DNA from: Algorimicrobium algoritergicola
GTDB lineage: Bacteria; Bacteroidota; Bacteroidia; Flavobacteriales; Flavobacteriaceae
Reading direction: 5' to 3'
DNA length: 64,000 nt
Assembly: GCF_008086165.1 (NCBI RefSeq)
Contig: NZ_VSKL01000001.1
Coordinates: 186,001 to 250,000 of the forward strand
The notes under the pieces are model-generated. The model was not told where the DNA came from and ran no database searches. It saw only the letters and a list, made by a program, of their open reading frames with translations. Shown here in pieces: positions 42,359-51,032 of this stretch. Made by a program: the position numbers and the translations under genes. Every line of letters starts with the position of its first letter. Positions within the stretch are counted from its first letter, which is position 1.

Positions 42359-44140
42359 ATGAAAAAAAATTACTTTTTATTATTAACCTTATTAATTACC
42401 GCCATTTCATTTGGTCAAGTTGTAATTAATGAAATCGACGCAGATACTCCAGGTACGGATACGGCTGAATTTATCGAATTAAAAGGAACACCAAATGCTG
42501 CATTAGATGGCTTGGTTGTTGTTTTATTTAACGGTAGTAATGACACTAGTTACGCTGCTTTCGATTTAGACGGAAAAACTTTAGATGCGAATGGCTTTTT
42601 CATTTTAGCAAACACCCCATTAATTTCTGGTCAAGATATTGATCTAGGAGCGAACAATGCATTACAAAATGGTCCTGATGCCGTTGCTGTTTACACAGCA
42701 AACGACTCCGATTTTCCAAATGGTACAGCACCAACAACTACAAATTTAGTGGATGCTTTAGTTTATGGAACTAGCGATCCAGATGCTACTGGATTGTTAA
42801 CAGGTCTAGGTGAAACTGTTCAATATGATGAGAGTTTAAATGGAGCAAATGATGCAGAATCTTTACAATTAAATGCTGCAGGAACAGCTTACGAAACTAA
42901 AGTTCCAACTTTTAGATTAGAAAACAACGCTGCTGTATGTGAATTAAGCTTAACAACAACTACTGCATTATGTGATGCGCTTACTTCTGGTACAGATACA
43001 TATACTGCAACTATAGATTTCTCTGGTGGAGGAACTAGTACATATACGGTAACTTCAGATTCTGGAACTGTTGATTTAACTGCTGGCGACCCTTCTGTAG
43101 ATGCTACTGGAACTATTACCGTAACAGGAATTGCTGAAGGAACTGATGTTATCATTTCAGCTACTAATGGAGGTTTATGTGATTTAAATAGCACAATTAC
43201 TTCGCCATCTTGTGAACCTGCAAACACGTTACCTTTATATGAAGGTTTTGATTATGCAGTAGGTGCAGACCTTGGTAACCAACCAAATTGGGAGAACTTT
43301 AGTGGTTCAGATAATCCTATTGATGTTGTTGCTGGAAGTTTATCTTATCCTAACTTAGCAGGATCGACAGGAAACGCTATTCATCTTGAAGGTGGTTTTA
43401 TTGATTCTAAATTAGTGTTTTCTCCTGTAAATACTGGAGATGTGTTTACTTCATTTATTATTAATGTGAGAGATTTATCAAATATTACAGATCTTACAGA
43501 TGGCGGATATGTTGTAGTATTAGGAGATTTTGACGTAAGATTATGGGTTCACCCAGCAACAGACCCAGTTGGAACAACTTATGATATCGCTATGACAAAT
43601 AGCAGTACAGGATCAAATTTTACAACTACTAAATATAATGTAAATGAAGATGTTTTTATTGTTATGAGTTACAATATTGAAACTGGAGCTATTAATGGAT
43701 GGGTAAATCCTTTAGACACTGATTTAGGTGGTTCAGCTCCTACTGCTTTAATTACAGATACTGATTCATCTCCAAGTGCATCTATATTTGAATTTATTTT
43801 AAGACAAGATTCTACAGGTGAAACACCTTCTATGGATTTTGATGAATTAAGAATAGGAACTTCTTGGGCAGATGTAACTCCAAATACCTTATCAACAGAT
43901 TCATTTACGTCAACTACTTTTAATGTATATCCAAACCCTTCAACAAATGGTTTTGTAAACATTTCAAGCCCGTCTGCTGAAGCTATTTCAGTAAACGTTT
44001 ATGATGTATTAGGAAAGAACGTATTGAACAATACAATTTCAAATAACAGTCTTAATGTATCTTCATTAAATTCTGGATTGTATATTTTAAGAATAACTCA
44101 AAATGGAAATTCAGTTACTAAAAAATTAGTAATTAAATAA
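42359..44140 (+). CDS. T9SS protein with lamin-tail-like (LTD) domain
   Basis: A 593-residue secreted protein. Signal peptide to about residue 19 (AISFGQ). Residues 20-180 look like a lamin-tail/LTD domain (VVINEIDADTPGTDTAEFIE, then LDGLVVVLFNGSND, LDANGFFILAN). Ser/Thr-rich beta regions follow, then a laminin-G/concanavalin-like part (LPLYEGFDYAVGADLGNQPN). The type A sorting domain ends it (FNVYPNPSTNGFVNIS, GLYILRITQNGNSVTKKLVIK region). LTD domains are common in secreted nucleases and adhesins; no nuclease motif is visible. A strong terminator follows. Confidence 0.85.
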   Translation: MKKNYFLLLTLLITAISFGQVVINEIDADTPGTDTAEFIELKGTPNAALDGLVVVLFNGSNDTSYAAFDLDGKTLDANGFFILANTPLISGQDIDLGANNALQNGPDAVAVYTANDSDFPNGTAPTTTNLVDALVYGTSDPDATGLLTGLGETVQYDESLNGANDAESLQLNAAGTAYETKVPTFRLENNAAVCELSLTTTTALCDALTSGTDTYTATIDFSGGGTSTYTVTSDSGTVDLTAGDPSVDATGTITVTGIAEGTDVIISATNGGLCDLNSTITSPSCEPANTLPLYEGFDYAVGADLGNQPNWENFSGSDNPIDVVAGSLSYPNLAGSTGNAIHLEGGFIDSKLVFSPVNTGDVFTSFIINVRDLSNITDLTDGGYVVVLGDFDVRLWVHPATDPVGTTYDIAMTNSSTGSNFTTTKYNVNEDVFIVMSYNIETGAINGWVNPLDTDLGGSAPTALITDTDSSPSASIFEFILRQDSTGETPSMDFDELRIGTSWADVTPNTLSTDSFTSTTFNVYPNPSTNGFVNISSPSAEAISVNVYDVLGKNVLNNTISNNSLNVSSLNSGLYILRITQNGNSVTKKLVIK

Positions 44141-44160
44141 TCATCCATATTTATAATTTT

Positions 44161-44192
44161 AAAAGCGCTACCAATTGGTAGCGCTTTTTTAT
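44161..44192 (+). terminator. Terminator after the LTD T9SS gene
   Basis: A 28-bp perfect inverted repeat: AAAAGCGCTACCAA (44161-44174) with TTGGTAGCGCTTTT (44175-44188), followed by T's. Confidence 0.88.
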
Positions 44193-44198
44193 TTTACA

Positions 44199-44206
44199 TA
44201 CTTTTG
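44199..44206 (+). promoter_or_regulatory. -7 box 5 nt before the LuxE-like gene
   Basis: TACTTTTG, perfect TAnnTTTG, ending 5 nt before ATG 44212; transcript would be leaderless or nearly so. Confidence 0.5.
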
Positions 44207-44211
44207 CAGTC

Positions 44212-45192
44212 ATGATACAACCGTCTGACATTTTTAAAATTGATTCCGAACAAACATTCAAAAAGCAGGCGCTTGAAGTTTTTAAATATCAGTTTGAAAA
44301 CAATACCGTGTATCGTTCTTTTTGCGATTTATTATATAAAAACCCGAGTGATATTCATCAGGTTGAAGACATTCCGTTTTTACCTATTCAGTTTTTTAAG
44401 TCACATGATGTTGTAAGCTCAACCAATGCAATTCAAAAAATATTTACAAGTTCTGGAACTACTGGACAAACAACCAGCAGGCATCTTGTAACCGATTTAT
44501 CTGTATACGAACAGAGCTTTGAAGCCGGTTTTGACACCTTTTACGGTAACATAGAAGATTATGTAGTGTTAGCTTTACTACCAAGCTATTTGGAGCGTGA
44601 TGGCTCGTCATTAATATATATGGCAGATGCACTAATAAAACAATCCAAACACGTTGAAAGCGGTTTCTATTTAAACAATTTTGAAGCGTTAAAAAACACG
44701 GTATTAAAATTAGAATCTGAAAACCGAAAAGTATTACTCATTGGCGTGTCCTTTGCGCTATTGGATTTGGTAGAATTCCATCAATTTCACTTGAAAAACA
44801 CCATCGTGATGGAAACTGGTGGCATGAAAGGCAGACGCAAAGAATTGATTAGAAATGAACTTCACGACATTTTAATAGAAGGGTTTGGTGTTCTTGAAAT
44901 CCATAGTGAGTACGGTATGACTGAACTTTTAAGTCAGGCATACTCCAAAGGCCATGGCATTTTTAATTGCCCGCCATGGATGCGTATTTTAACGCGTGAC
45001 ACAGAAGATGCTTTAACTATTCAAAAACCTGGTAAAACAGGCGGATTAAATATAATAGATTTAGCGAATATAAATTCCTGCGCATTTATTGCAACACAAG
45101 ATTTAGGAAAAATACATAAAGATGGCTCCTTTGAAATTATTGGGCGATTTGATAATTCTGATATTCGTGGTTGTAATTTAATGGCTTTGTAA
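44212..45192 (+). CDS. LuxE/PaaK-family acyl-protein synthetase-like protein
   Basis: A 326-residue protein. The adenylation P-loop is FTSSGTTGQTTSRH (about residues 82-95), and VFEIHSEYGMTELLSQAY-like and DLGKIHKDGSFEIIGRFDNS follow, typical of acyl-adenylating enzymes of the LuxE/PaaK group. LuxE activates fatty acids in the Lux reductase complex, but no luxC, luxD or luciferase gene lies here, so the substrate is unknown. It stands alone with its own promoter box and a terminator. Confidence 0.85.
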   Translation: MIQPSDIFKIDSEQTFKKQALEVFKYQFENNTVYRSFCDLLYKNPSDIHQVEDIPFLPIQFFKSHDVVSSTNAIQKIFTSSGTTGQTTSRHLVTDLSVYEQSFEAGFDTFYGNIEDYVVLALLPSYLERDGSSLIYMADALIKQSKHVESGFYLNNFEALKNTVLKLESENRKVLLIGVSFALLDLVEFHQFHLKNTIVMETGGMKGRRKELIRNELHDILIEGFGVLEIHSEYGMTELLSQAYSKGHGIFNCPPWMRILTRDTEDALTIQKPGKTGGLNIIDLANINSCAFIATQDLGKIHKDGSFEIIGRFDNSDIRGCNLMAL

Positions 45193-45265
45193 GGAACTGC
45201 TATTTTTTACGACTAAACCCATACTATGAAAAAGAATGATTTTTTTTAGTTGGTTGATTAGAAAT

Positions 45266-45302
45266 GAAACGTCCCGAAATACTTCGGGACGTTTCTATTT
45301 AT
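45266..45302. terminator. Bidirectional terminator between LuxE-like gene and tyrS
   Basis: GAAACGTCCCGAA (45266-45278) pairs perfectly with TTCGGGACGTTTC (45283-45295) over ATAC, between convergent genes. Confidence 0.85.
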
Positions 45303-45332
45303 AATCTTTCTTATATTATATCTGAAATAACA

Positions 45333-46640
45333 TTACATAACTTTTATTATGTAGGTGTTTTTCTTCCCTTTGTTAATAATGATGTAATGGTTATTTATTA
45401 AATCATCATCTGAAAGCATATAGCTATCGCTAACTTTTTCCTTATTCACAGAAATTGAATTTTCTTTTAGCGCACGTCTAGCTTCGCCATTAGACGCTAA
45501 AAAATTAGTTTGTGCCGCTAAAGCACCAATCATATCTAAACCTTTATCAAAATCTGCTCTAGAAATTTCGGCTAGAGGCACACCTTCAAAAACATCTAAA
45601 AATGTTTTTTCATCCAAGGTTCCTATATCAGCTTTAAACGATTTGCTAAATAAAATATTAGAGGCCTTTTCTGCATTTTCAAAATCAGCTTTAGAATGTA
45701 CAAATGTCGTTACTTCTTCCGCTAAACGCTTTTGAAGCAATCGTAAATGTGGCGATTCTTGATGATCTTTTATTAACTGTTCTATAGTTGCTCTATCTAA
45801 AAACGTAAAAATTTTAATATACTTTTCAGCATCTTCATCAGAGGTATTCAACCAAAATTGATAGAATTTATAAACCGATGTTTTATCGGTATCTAACCAA
45901 ATATTGCCGCCTTCACTTTTACCAAATTTTGAACCGTCTGCTTTAGTAATTAAAGGGCAGGTCATGGCATAAGCTTTGGCCTCTTCCCCAACATGCATAC
46001 GTCTTACTAGTTCTGTTCCTGTAGTAATATTTCCCCACTGGTCACTTCCTCCCATTTGAAGTAATACGTTATGATTTTTATACAAATAATAAAAATCATA
46101 ACCCTGAATTAACTGATACGTAAATTCTGTAAATGACATACCAATATTTCCTTCCTCACCTGAAAAACGTTTTTTCACAGAGTCTTTAGACATCATGTAG
46201 TTTACGGTAATACGCTTACCAACATCTCTAGCAAAATCAATGAATGAGAAATTCTTCATCCAATCGTAATTATTCACTAAAACTGGTGCGTTTTCCGCTT
46301 TGGAATCGAAATCTAAAAAACGTGATAATACGCTTTTAATTCCCGCAACATTTTTACTTAAAGCTTCTTCATCTAAAAGGTTACGTTCATCGCTTTTTCC
46401 TGAAGGATCACCAATCATTCCTGTAGCACCACCTACTAAAGCCATAGGCTTATGCCCTGCTTTTTCAAGGTGTACCAATAAAATAATAGGCACCAAACTA
46501 CCAATATGAAGCGAATCCGAAGTTGGATCGAAACCTATATAAGCGGTTGTCATTTCTTTAGAAAGTTGCTCTTCCGTTCCAGGCATGATATCATGTACCA
46601 TTCCACGCCACCTTAAATCTTCAACAAATGCATTTGCCAT
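45333..46640 (-). CDS. tyrS: Tyrosyl-tRNA synthetase
   Basis: A 435-residue class I synthetase. HIGH-type motif SLHIGSLVP near residue 46, KMSKS-type motif KFGKSEGG, Tyr pocket YDFYYLYKNHNVLLQMGGSD region, and a C-terminal S4 RNA-binding domain (NGEARRALKENSISVNKEKV). It charges tRNA-Tyr. The frame extends to 46673, but that start lies in the promoter box (46671-46678); MANAFVEDLRWRGM at 46640 is the conserved N-terminus. Confidence 0.95.
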   Translation of the reverse strand: MANAFVEDLRWRGMVHDIMPGTEEQLSKEMTTAYIGFDPTSDSLHIGSLVPIILLVHLEKAGHKPMALVGGATGMIGDPSGKSDERNLLDEEALSKNVAGIKSVLSRFLDFDSKAENAPVLVNNYDWMKNFSFIDFARDVGKRITVNYMMSKDSVKKRFSGEEGNIGMSFTEFTYQLIQGYDFYYLYKNHNVLLQMGGSDQWGNITTGTELVRRMHVGEEAKAYAMTCPLITKADGSKFGKSEGGNIWLDTDKTSVYKFYQFWLNTSDEDAEKYIKIFTFLDRATIEQLIKDHQESPHLRLLQKRLAEEVTTFVHSKADFENAEKASNILFSKSFKADIGTLDEKTFLDVFEGVPLAEISRADFDKGLDMIGALAAQTNFLASNGEARRALKENSISVNKEKVSDSYMLSDDDLINNHYIIINKGKKNTYIIKVM

Positions 46641-46670
46641 TTTATATATCAATAAAAAATTAAATAAGCG

Positions 46671-46678
46671 CAAAGATA
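46671..46678 (-). promoter_or_regulatory. -7 box of tyrS
   Basis: The minus strand reads TATCTTTG, perfect, about 30 nt before the ATG at 46640. Confidence 0.6.
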
Positions 46679-46732
46679 AAAATCAATACATAAACCATTG
46701 CGCTTTCTGAGTAATTCTTTACATTGTTGGTT

Positions 46733-47740
46733 ATGATTTTAGTTACAGGAGGAACTGGTTTAGTCGGTTCGCATTTATTATATCAATTAGTGGCAGACAA
46801 TAAAGCTGTTAGAGCCATTTATAGAACCGAAGCAAAACAAGATATTGTTAAACGCGTTTTTTCCTATTATACACAGGATTATGATGCACTTTTTAATAAA
46901 ATTGAATGGATAGAAGCTGATTTATTGGATATACCGCAACTTACAGAAGCCTTCAAAAACATAGAATACGTATATCATTGCGCTGCTATGGTGTCTTTTG
47001 CGCCTAATGATTACCACAAACTCCGAAAAACAAATATTGAAGGCACGACTAATATGGTCAACTTATGTATTAGCAATCATGTAAAAAAGCTTTGTTATGT
47101 GAGTAGTGTGGCCACTATTGGCGACTCTGAAAATAACAGGCAAGTGGATGAAGAAACCAATTGGAATCCAGAAAAAGACAATAACGTATATGCCATAACA
47201 AAGTATGGTGCCGAAATTGAAGTTTGGCGTGGCACTCAAGAAGGTTTAGATGCCGTTATTGTAAACCCTGGTGTTATTATTGGTGCTGGTATTTGGAATC
47301 ATGGAAGTGGTGAGATTTTTAAACAAGTCCATGAAGGCCTTTCATTTTACACCAAAGGACATATTGCATGTGTAAACGTTAGTGATGTGGTTAAAAGTAT
47401 GATTCTACTTCTAGAAAACACTATTAAAAACGAACGGTATATTTTAGTTGCGGAACATATTCCTTACCAAACATTTTTGGCTACCATTGCAACAAGCCTA
47501 CATGTAAAACCGCCCCATATTGAAGCTAAACCTTGGATGTTAAGTATAGCCTGGCGATTGGATTGGTTAAAAAATAAATTAACGGGGAAGCCTAGAAAAC
47601 TTGTGAAACCGATGTTAAAATCTACATTAAACAAAACCGTTTATGATAACACGAAAATAAAAACACAATTAGATTTTCAATTCACACCTATGGATAGCAC
47701 CATAGATAATGTGGCTAAAGCATTTTTGAAAAACCTTTAG
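46733..47740 (+). CDS. NAD(P)-dependent epimerase/reductase (extended SDR)
   Basis: A 335-residue SDR. Rossmann motif LVTGGTGLVGSHLLYQL, the Ser-Tyr-Lys set in CYVSSVATIGD and YAITKYGAEIEVWRG, and VNPGVIIGAGIW are typical of the dihydroflavonol-reductase-like flavobacterial group. The substrate is unknown. ATG 46733 is preferred over the TTG at 46724. Its stop is 1 nt from the stop of the convergent DUF4296 gene. Confidence 0.88.
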   Translation: MILVTGGTGLVGSHLLYQLVADNKAVRAIYRTEAKQDIVKRVFSYYTQDYDALFNKIEWIEADLLDIPQLTEAFKNIEYVYHCAAMVSFAPNDYHKLRKTNIEGTTNMVNLCISNHVKKLCYVSSVATIGDSENNRQVDEETNWNPEKDNNVYAITKYGAEIEVWRGTQEGLDAVIVNPGVIIGAGIWNHGSGEIFKQVHEGLSFYTKGHIACVNVSDVVKSMILLLENTIKNERYILVAEHIPYQTFLATIATSLHVKPPHIEAKPWMLSIAWRLDWLKNKLTGKPRKLVKPMLKSTLNKTVYDNTKIKTQLDFQFTPMDSTIDNVAKAFLKNL

Positions 47741-47741
47741 A

Positions 47742-48179
47742 TTAATCTATTTCTCTGGACTTTTTTCTGATAGAATCTTTACTTGTATTATTTTGTTTTA
47801 CTTGTTTAGCTTTAAGTTCTTTTGTATCACTTTCCTCTACAAGCTTCCTGTATTTTTGTTTCAATTTGTTTAAACTATCTTCTACATTTTTTAGAATAGT
47901 TTCATACTCTTCCGTATTATAAGAATAATACTTATTACTGTTTAAAAATTGCAAACTATCAATTTGATGTGTTTTGTAAACATAATCTTCAGGTGAAATG
48001 CCATTATTTTCTAATGTCCTCTTGTTAACCCCTTTAGCTGAAGACAATAAGGATAAGTCTACTAAAATAGAAACCATCTCTTTTTTAGAAATAAGATTAT
48101 CTGGTTTTTTAGGCTTTCCAAATTGACTGCAATTAACTACAAAAATAGCCAAAAGTACATATGTTACAACTTTTCTCAT
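47742..48179 (-). CDS. DUF4296 family lipoprotein
   Basis: A 145-residue lipoprotein. The lipobox is VVNC (Cys near residue 17). LISKKEMVSILVDLSLLSSA and YVYKTHQIDSLQFLNSNKYY are the conserved DUF4296 stretches. The tail is Lys/Glu-rich. The function is unknown. It overlaps pyrC by 4 nt (ATGA), an arrangement conserved in flavobacteria as I recall. Confidence 0.9.
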   Translation of the reverse strand: MRKVVTYVLLAIFVVNCSQFGKPKKPDNLISKKEMVSILVDLSLLSSAKGVNKRTLENNGISPEDYVYKTHQIDSLQFLNSNKYYSYNTEEYETILKNVEDSLNKLKQKYRKLVEESDTKELKAKQVKQNNTSKDSIRKKSREID

Positions 48180-49525
48180 CTATTAAAAGTTAGGCGTTTT
48201 GCGGCTTTTTCAACACTAAATTTATTGTGTTCAAAAACTAAACTACCGTTTAAAATGGTATGTGTTACGCGTGATTTAAATGTGGCACCTTCAAAAGGAG
48301 ACCATTTGCATTTGTATAAAATATTTTCTTTTTTAACGGTCCATGGGTTGTTGATATCCACAATAACCATATCGGCAAAATAGCCTTCTTTAATATAGCC
48401 CCTTTTTTCAACTTGAAAAAGAATAGCAGGATTATGACACATTTTTTCAACAATTTTAGGAACCGTTATTTTTCCTTGATGATGCATTTCTAACATAGCA
48501 ACCAAAGCGTGCTGAACTAAAGGCCCACCTGAAGGTGCTTGGGTATAAACATTGTTTTTCTCATCTAATGTATGAGGTGCATGATCTGTGGCAATAACAT
48601 CAATTCGTCCATCTAATAAAGCTTTCCAAAGTCCTTCACGATCTTTTTCGGATTTCACAGCAGGATTCCATTTAATATGCGTCCCTTTTTTATCGTAATC
48701 CGCATCACTAAACCATAAATGATGGATACATACTTCCGATGTAATTTTTTTATCCTTTAACGGAATTTTATTAGTAAATAAAGCCGTCTCTTTAGCAGTT
48801 GATAAGTGAAAGACATGCAAACGTGCTCCTGTTTTTTTAGCTAACTCAATAGCTTTGGATGATGAAATATAACACGCTTCTTCACTCCTAATTACAGGAT
48901 GAAATTTTAATGGAATATCATCACCATACTTATCTGTATGAATTTTTAAGTTGGCTTTTATTGTTTCTTCATCTTCACAATGCACCGAAATAACCATATC
49001 TGTGCTTGAAAATATTTTTTCTAAAACCGCAGGATTATCCACCAACATATTTCCTGTTGAAGAACCTAAAAACAATTTTAAACCAGCAACTTCCTTCGGG
49101 TTTACCTTTAAAATTTCGTCTAAATTATCATTAGTTCCTCCAAACATAAACGAATAATTAGCATGTGACGTTTGCGCCGCAATAGCAAATTTTTCATTCA
49201 GTTTTTCAATAGTTGTCGTCTGTGGATTGGTATTCGGCATTTCAATAAACGACGTAATACCTCCAGCAATAGCAGCTTTGGATTCGCTACCAATATCTCC
49301 TTTATGCGTAAGTCCTGGCTCTCTAAAATGCACTTGGTCATCAATAACACCAGGTAAAATGTAGTTTCCTTCGGCATCAATAACTTTAACATTGGAAGAT
49401 TTTACGCTTATTAAAGGGGCAACCTCCTTAATAATATCATTCTCAATGTAGATATCACCTTCAAAAATAGTACCTTCATTAACTATTTTACCGTTCTTAA
49501 TTAACAAAGCTGTTGGTAAACTCAT
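48176..49525 (-). CDS. pyrC: Dihydroorotase, class I type, with a QVH metal motif
   Basis: A 449-residue amidohydrolase. The first metal motif reads IDDQVHFREPG, so Gln 64 stands where most dihydroorotases have the first His of HxH (His 66 remains). The Lys region AGLKLFLGSSTGN, HVFHLSTAKE and VIATDHAPHTLDEKN are present. It would convert carbamoyl aspartate to dihydroorotate in pyrimidine synthesis. Gln at this site recurs in Bacteroidota, so the enzyme may still be active, perhaps with a changed metal site. It follows the glycosyltransferase gene by 2 nt and overlaps DUF4296. Confidence 0.9.
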   Translation of the reverse strand: MSLPTALLIKNGKIVNEGTIFEGDIYIENDIIKEVAPLISVKSSNVKVIDAEGNYILPGVIDDQVHFREPGLTHKGDIGSESKAAIAGGITSFIEMPNTNPQTTTIEKLNEKFAIAAQTSHANYSFMFGGTNDNLDEILKVNPKEVAGLKLFLGSSTGNMLVDNPAVLEKIFSSTDMVISVHCEDEETIKANLKIHTDKYGDDIPLKFHPVIRSEEACYISSSKAIELAKKTGARLHVFHLSTAKETALFTNKIPLKDKKITSEVCIHHLWFSDADYDKKGTHIKWNPAVKSEKDREGLWKALLDGRIDVIATDHAPHTLDEKNNVYTQAPSGGPLVQHALVAMLEMHHQGKITVPKIVEKMCHNPAILFQVEKRGYIKEGYFADMVIVDINNPWTVKKENILYKCKWSPFEGATFKSRVTHTILNGSLVFEHNKFSVEKAAKRLTFNR

Positions 49526-49527
49526 AT

Positions 49528-50253
49528 TTATTTTTTTCTAAAAAAACTGTTTATTTTCATACTTATAACGCCTAAAATAGCTTCGGAAATTATACCACCA
49601 CTCATTTTAGATTTCCCTTTAGAACGATCTGTAAAAATAACGGGGATTTCAACAATTTGAAAGTCTTTCAAATAGGCTTTAAATTTCATTTCAATTTGAA
49701 AAGCATAGCCCACAAATTTAATACTGTTTAAATCTATGGTTTCTAAAACCTGACGTTTATAGCAAACGAAACCTGCTGTGGTATCGTGTATTTTCATTCG
49801 GGTAATTAATCGTACATATTTGGATGCAAAATAAGATAGTAAAATTCTACTCATTGGCCAATTAACCACGTTAACGCCTTTTACATAACGAGAACCCACT
49901 GCTAAATCAGCATGCTCTATATGGCAAGCATTATACAGTCGAATTAAGTCGTTTGGATTATGAGAAAAATCGGCATCCATTTCAAAAACATACGCATAAT
50001 CACGTTCCAAGCACCACTTAAATCCAGCAATATATGCGGTTCCAAGTCCTGTTTTTTCTTGGCGCTGCAATAGATGTAAACGCTCTGGAAATTCTACTTG
50101 TAATTCTTTAACTTTTTCAGCTGTTAAATCGGGTGAACTATCATCAACCACCAAAACATGGAATACCTTTTCTTGCGAAAACACTGCCCTAATGATGGCT
50201 TCAATATTCTCAATTTCGTTAAAAGTAGGAATGATGACAATAGTGTCTGGCAT
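49528..50253 (-). CDS. Polyprenol monophosphomannose synthase (GT2)
   Basis: A 241-residue GT2 enzyme. PTFNEIENIEAIIRAVF, VVDDSSPDLTAEKV, then EMDADFSHNP (the DxD) and YVKGVNVVNWP resemble dolichyl-phosphate mannose synthases. It makes a polyprenyl-phosphate sugar used by GT-C enzymes for surface glycans, by family knowledge. No C-terminal membrane helices are seen, so it is the soluble single-domain type. It starts the operon with pyrC and DUF4296. A TACATTTG box lies 20 nt upstream. Confidence 0.88.
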   Translation of the reverse strand: MPDTIVIIPTFNEIENIEAIIRAVFSQEKVFHVLVVDDSSPDLTAEKVKELQVEFPERLHLLQRQEKTGLGTAYIAGFKWCLERDYAYVFEMDADFSHNPNDLIRLYNACHIEHADLAVGSRYVKGVNVVNWPMSRILLSYFASKYVRLITRMKIHDTTAGFVCYKRQVLETIDLNSIKFVGYAFQIEMKFKAYLKDFQIVEIPVIFTDRSKGKSKMSGGIISEAILGVISMKINSFFRKK

Positions 50254-50272
50254 TACACGCAGTTATTTTTAG

Positions 50273-50280
50273 CAAATGTA
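50273..50280 (-). promoter_or_regulatory. -7 box of the GT2-pyrC-DUF4296 operon
   Basis: The minus strand reads TACATTTG, perfect TAnnTTTG, 20 nt before the ATG at 50253. Confidence 0.5.
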
Positions 50281-50360
50281 AACTATTTAAAAGATACTTT
50301 TTTTTAAATATTCCTTAAAATATTAGACACAAGTAGAATAATTTATAATAATTTTACAAC

Positions 50361-51008
50361 ATGCTTCGTAATGTTATTTCAAATGACTTATTTACCATTT
50401 TAATTGTTGTTGGACTTATTCTAATAGCAGTTTGCAAAGTGCTTTTCGCTAAGCGCTTTCAAGATTTTGTCCTAGTTTTAGGAAATTCCAAATACCTTAA
50501 AATTTACTCCAAAGATCAAAAGTTTTTTGATGTCTTTGATGGTCTTCTATTTTTTAATTTTGTGTTGGCTATATCAATTTTTGGGTTTATAACTTATAAT
50601 CACCTAACAACCGAATTAGAAATATCTAAATTATTCTTGTTAAAATTAACAGCCATAATTGCCATTCTAATTGTTATGAAAACATTGCTAGAACGGCTTA
50701 TTGGGAGTGTTTTTGAAATTGACTTTTTAATAGATAATTATTTGTTTCAAAAAATAAGTTACAAGAATTTTTTAGGTATTATTCTTATGCCATTAAATGC
50801 CATTATTATCTATGGCATTTCAGTTTCTAACCCTATTATTTATAGTATTTGGGCTGTTATTGTATTCGTATTCATAATTGGCATCATTACAACTGTTAAG
50901 ACCTATCAAAATCTTATAAAACAGAACATGTTTTATTTTATTTTGTATCTTTGCGCTCTTGAAATCGCTCCTTACATTATTTTATATCAATTAGCTATAA
51001 AAAATTAA
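50361..51008 (+). CDS. DUF4271 membrane protein
   Basis: A 215-residue membrane protein with about six hydrophobic segments. The pattern NDLFTILIVVGLILIAVCKV, RFQDFVLVLGNSKYLKIYSK and FFDVFDGLLFFNF is that of DUF4271, a flavobacterial family usually next to hemD. Function unknown. The hemD promoter box (50946-50953) lies inside its 3' end, so hemD can be transcribed separately. Confidence 0.9.
   Translation: MLRNVISNDLFTILIVVGLILIAVCKVLFAKRFQDFVLVLGNSKYLKIYSKDQKFFDVFDGLLFFNFVLAISIFGFITYNHLTTELEISKLFLLKLTAIIAILIVMKTLLERLIGSVFEIDFLIDNYLFQKISYKNFLGIILMPLNAIIIYGISVSNPIIYSIWAVIVFVFIIGIITTVKTYQNLIKQNMFYFILYLCALEIAPYIILYQLAIKN
50946..50953 (+). promoter_or_regulatory. -7 box of hemD inside DUF4271
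   Basis: TATCTTTG, perfect, about 80 nt before the hemD ATG at 51033, within the coding end of the upstream gene. Confidence 0.5.
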
Positions 51009-51032
51009 GGTTTCAAATTAAAGAAAAAGCCT

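Noticed and set aside
42889-43962. Minus-strand frames of 97-112 codons opposite the LTD T9SS gene
   Set aside because: Val/Ser-rich shadows of a Thr/Gly-rich coding sequence; no start context or family.
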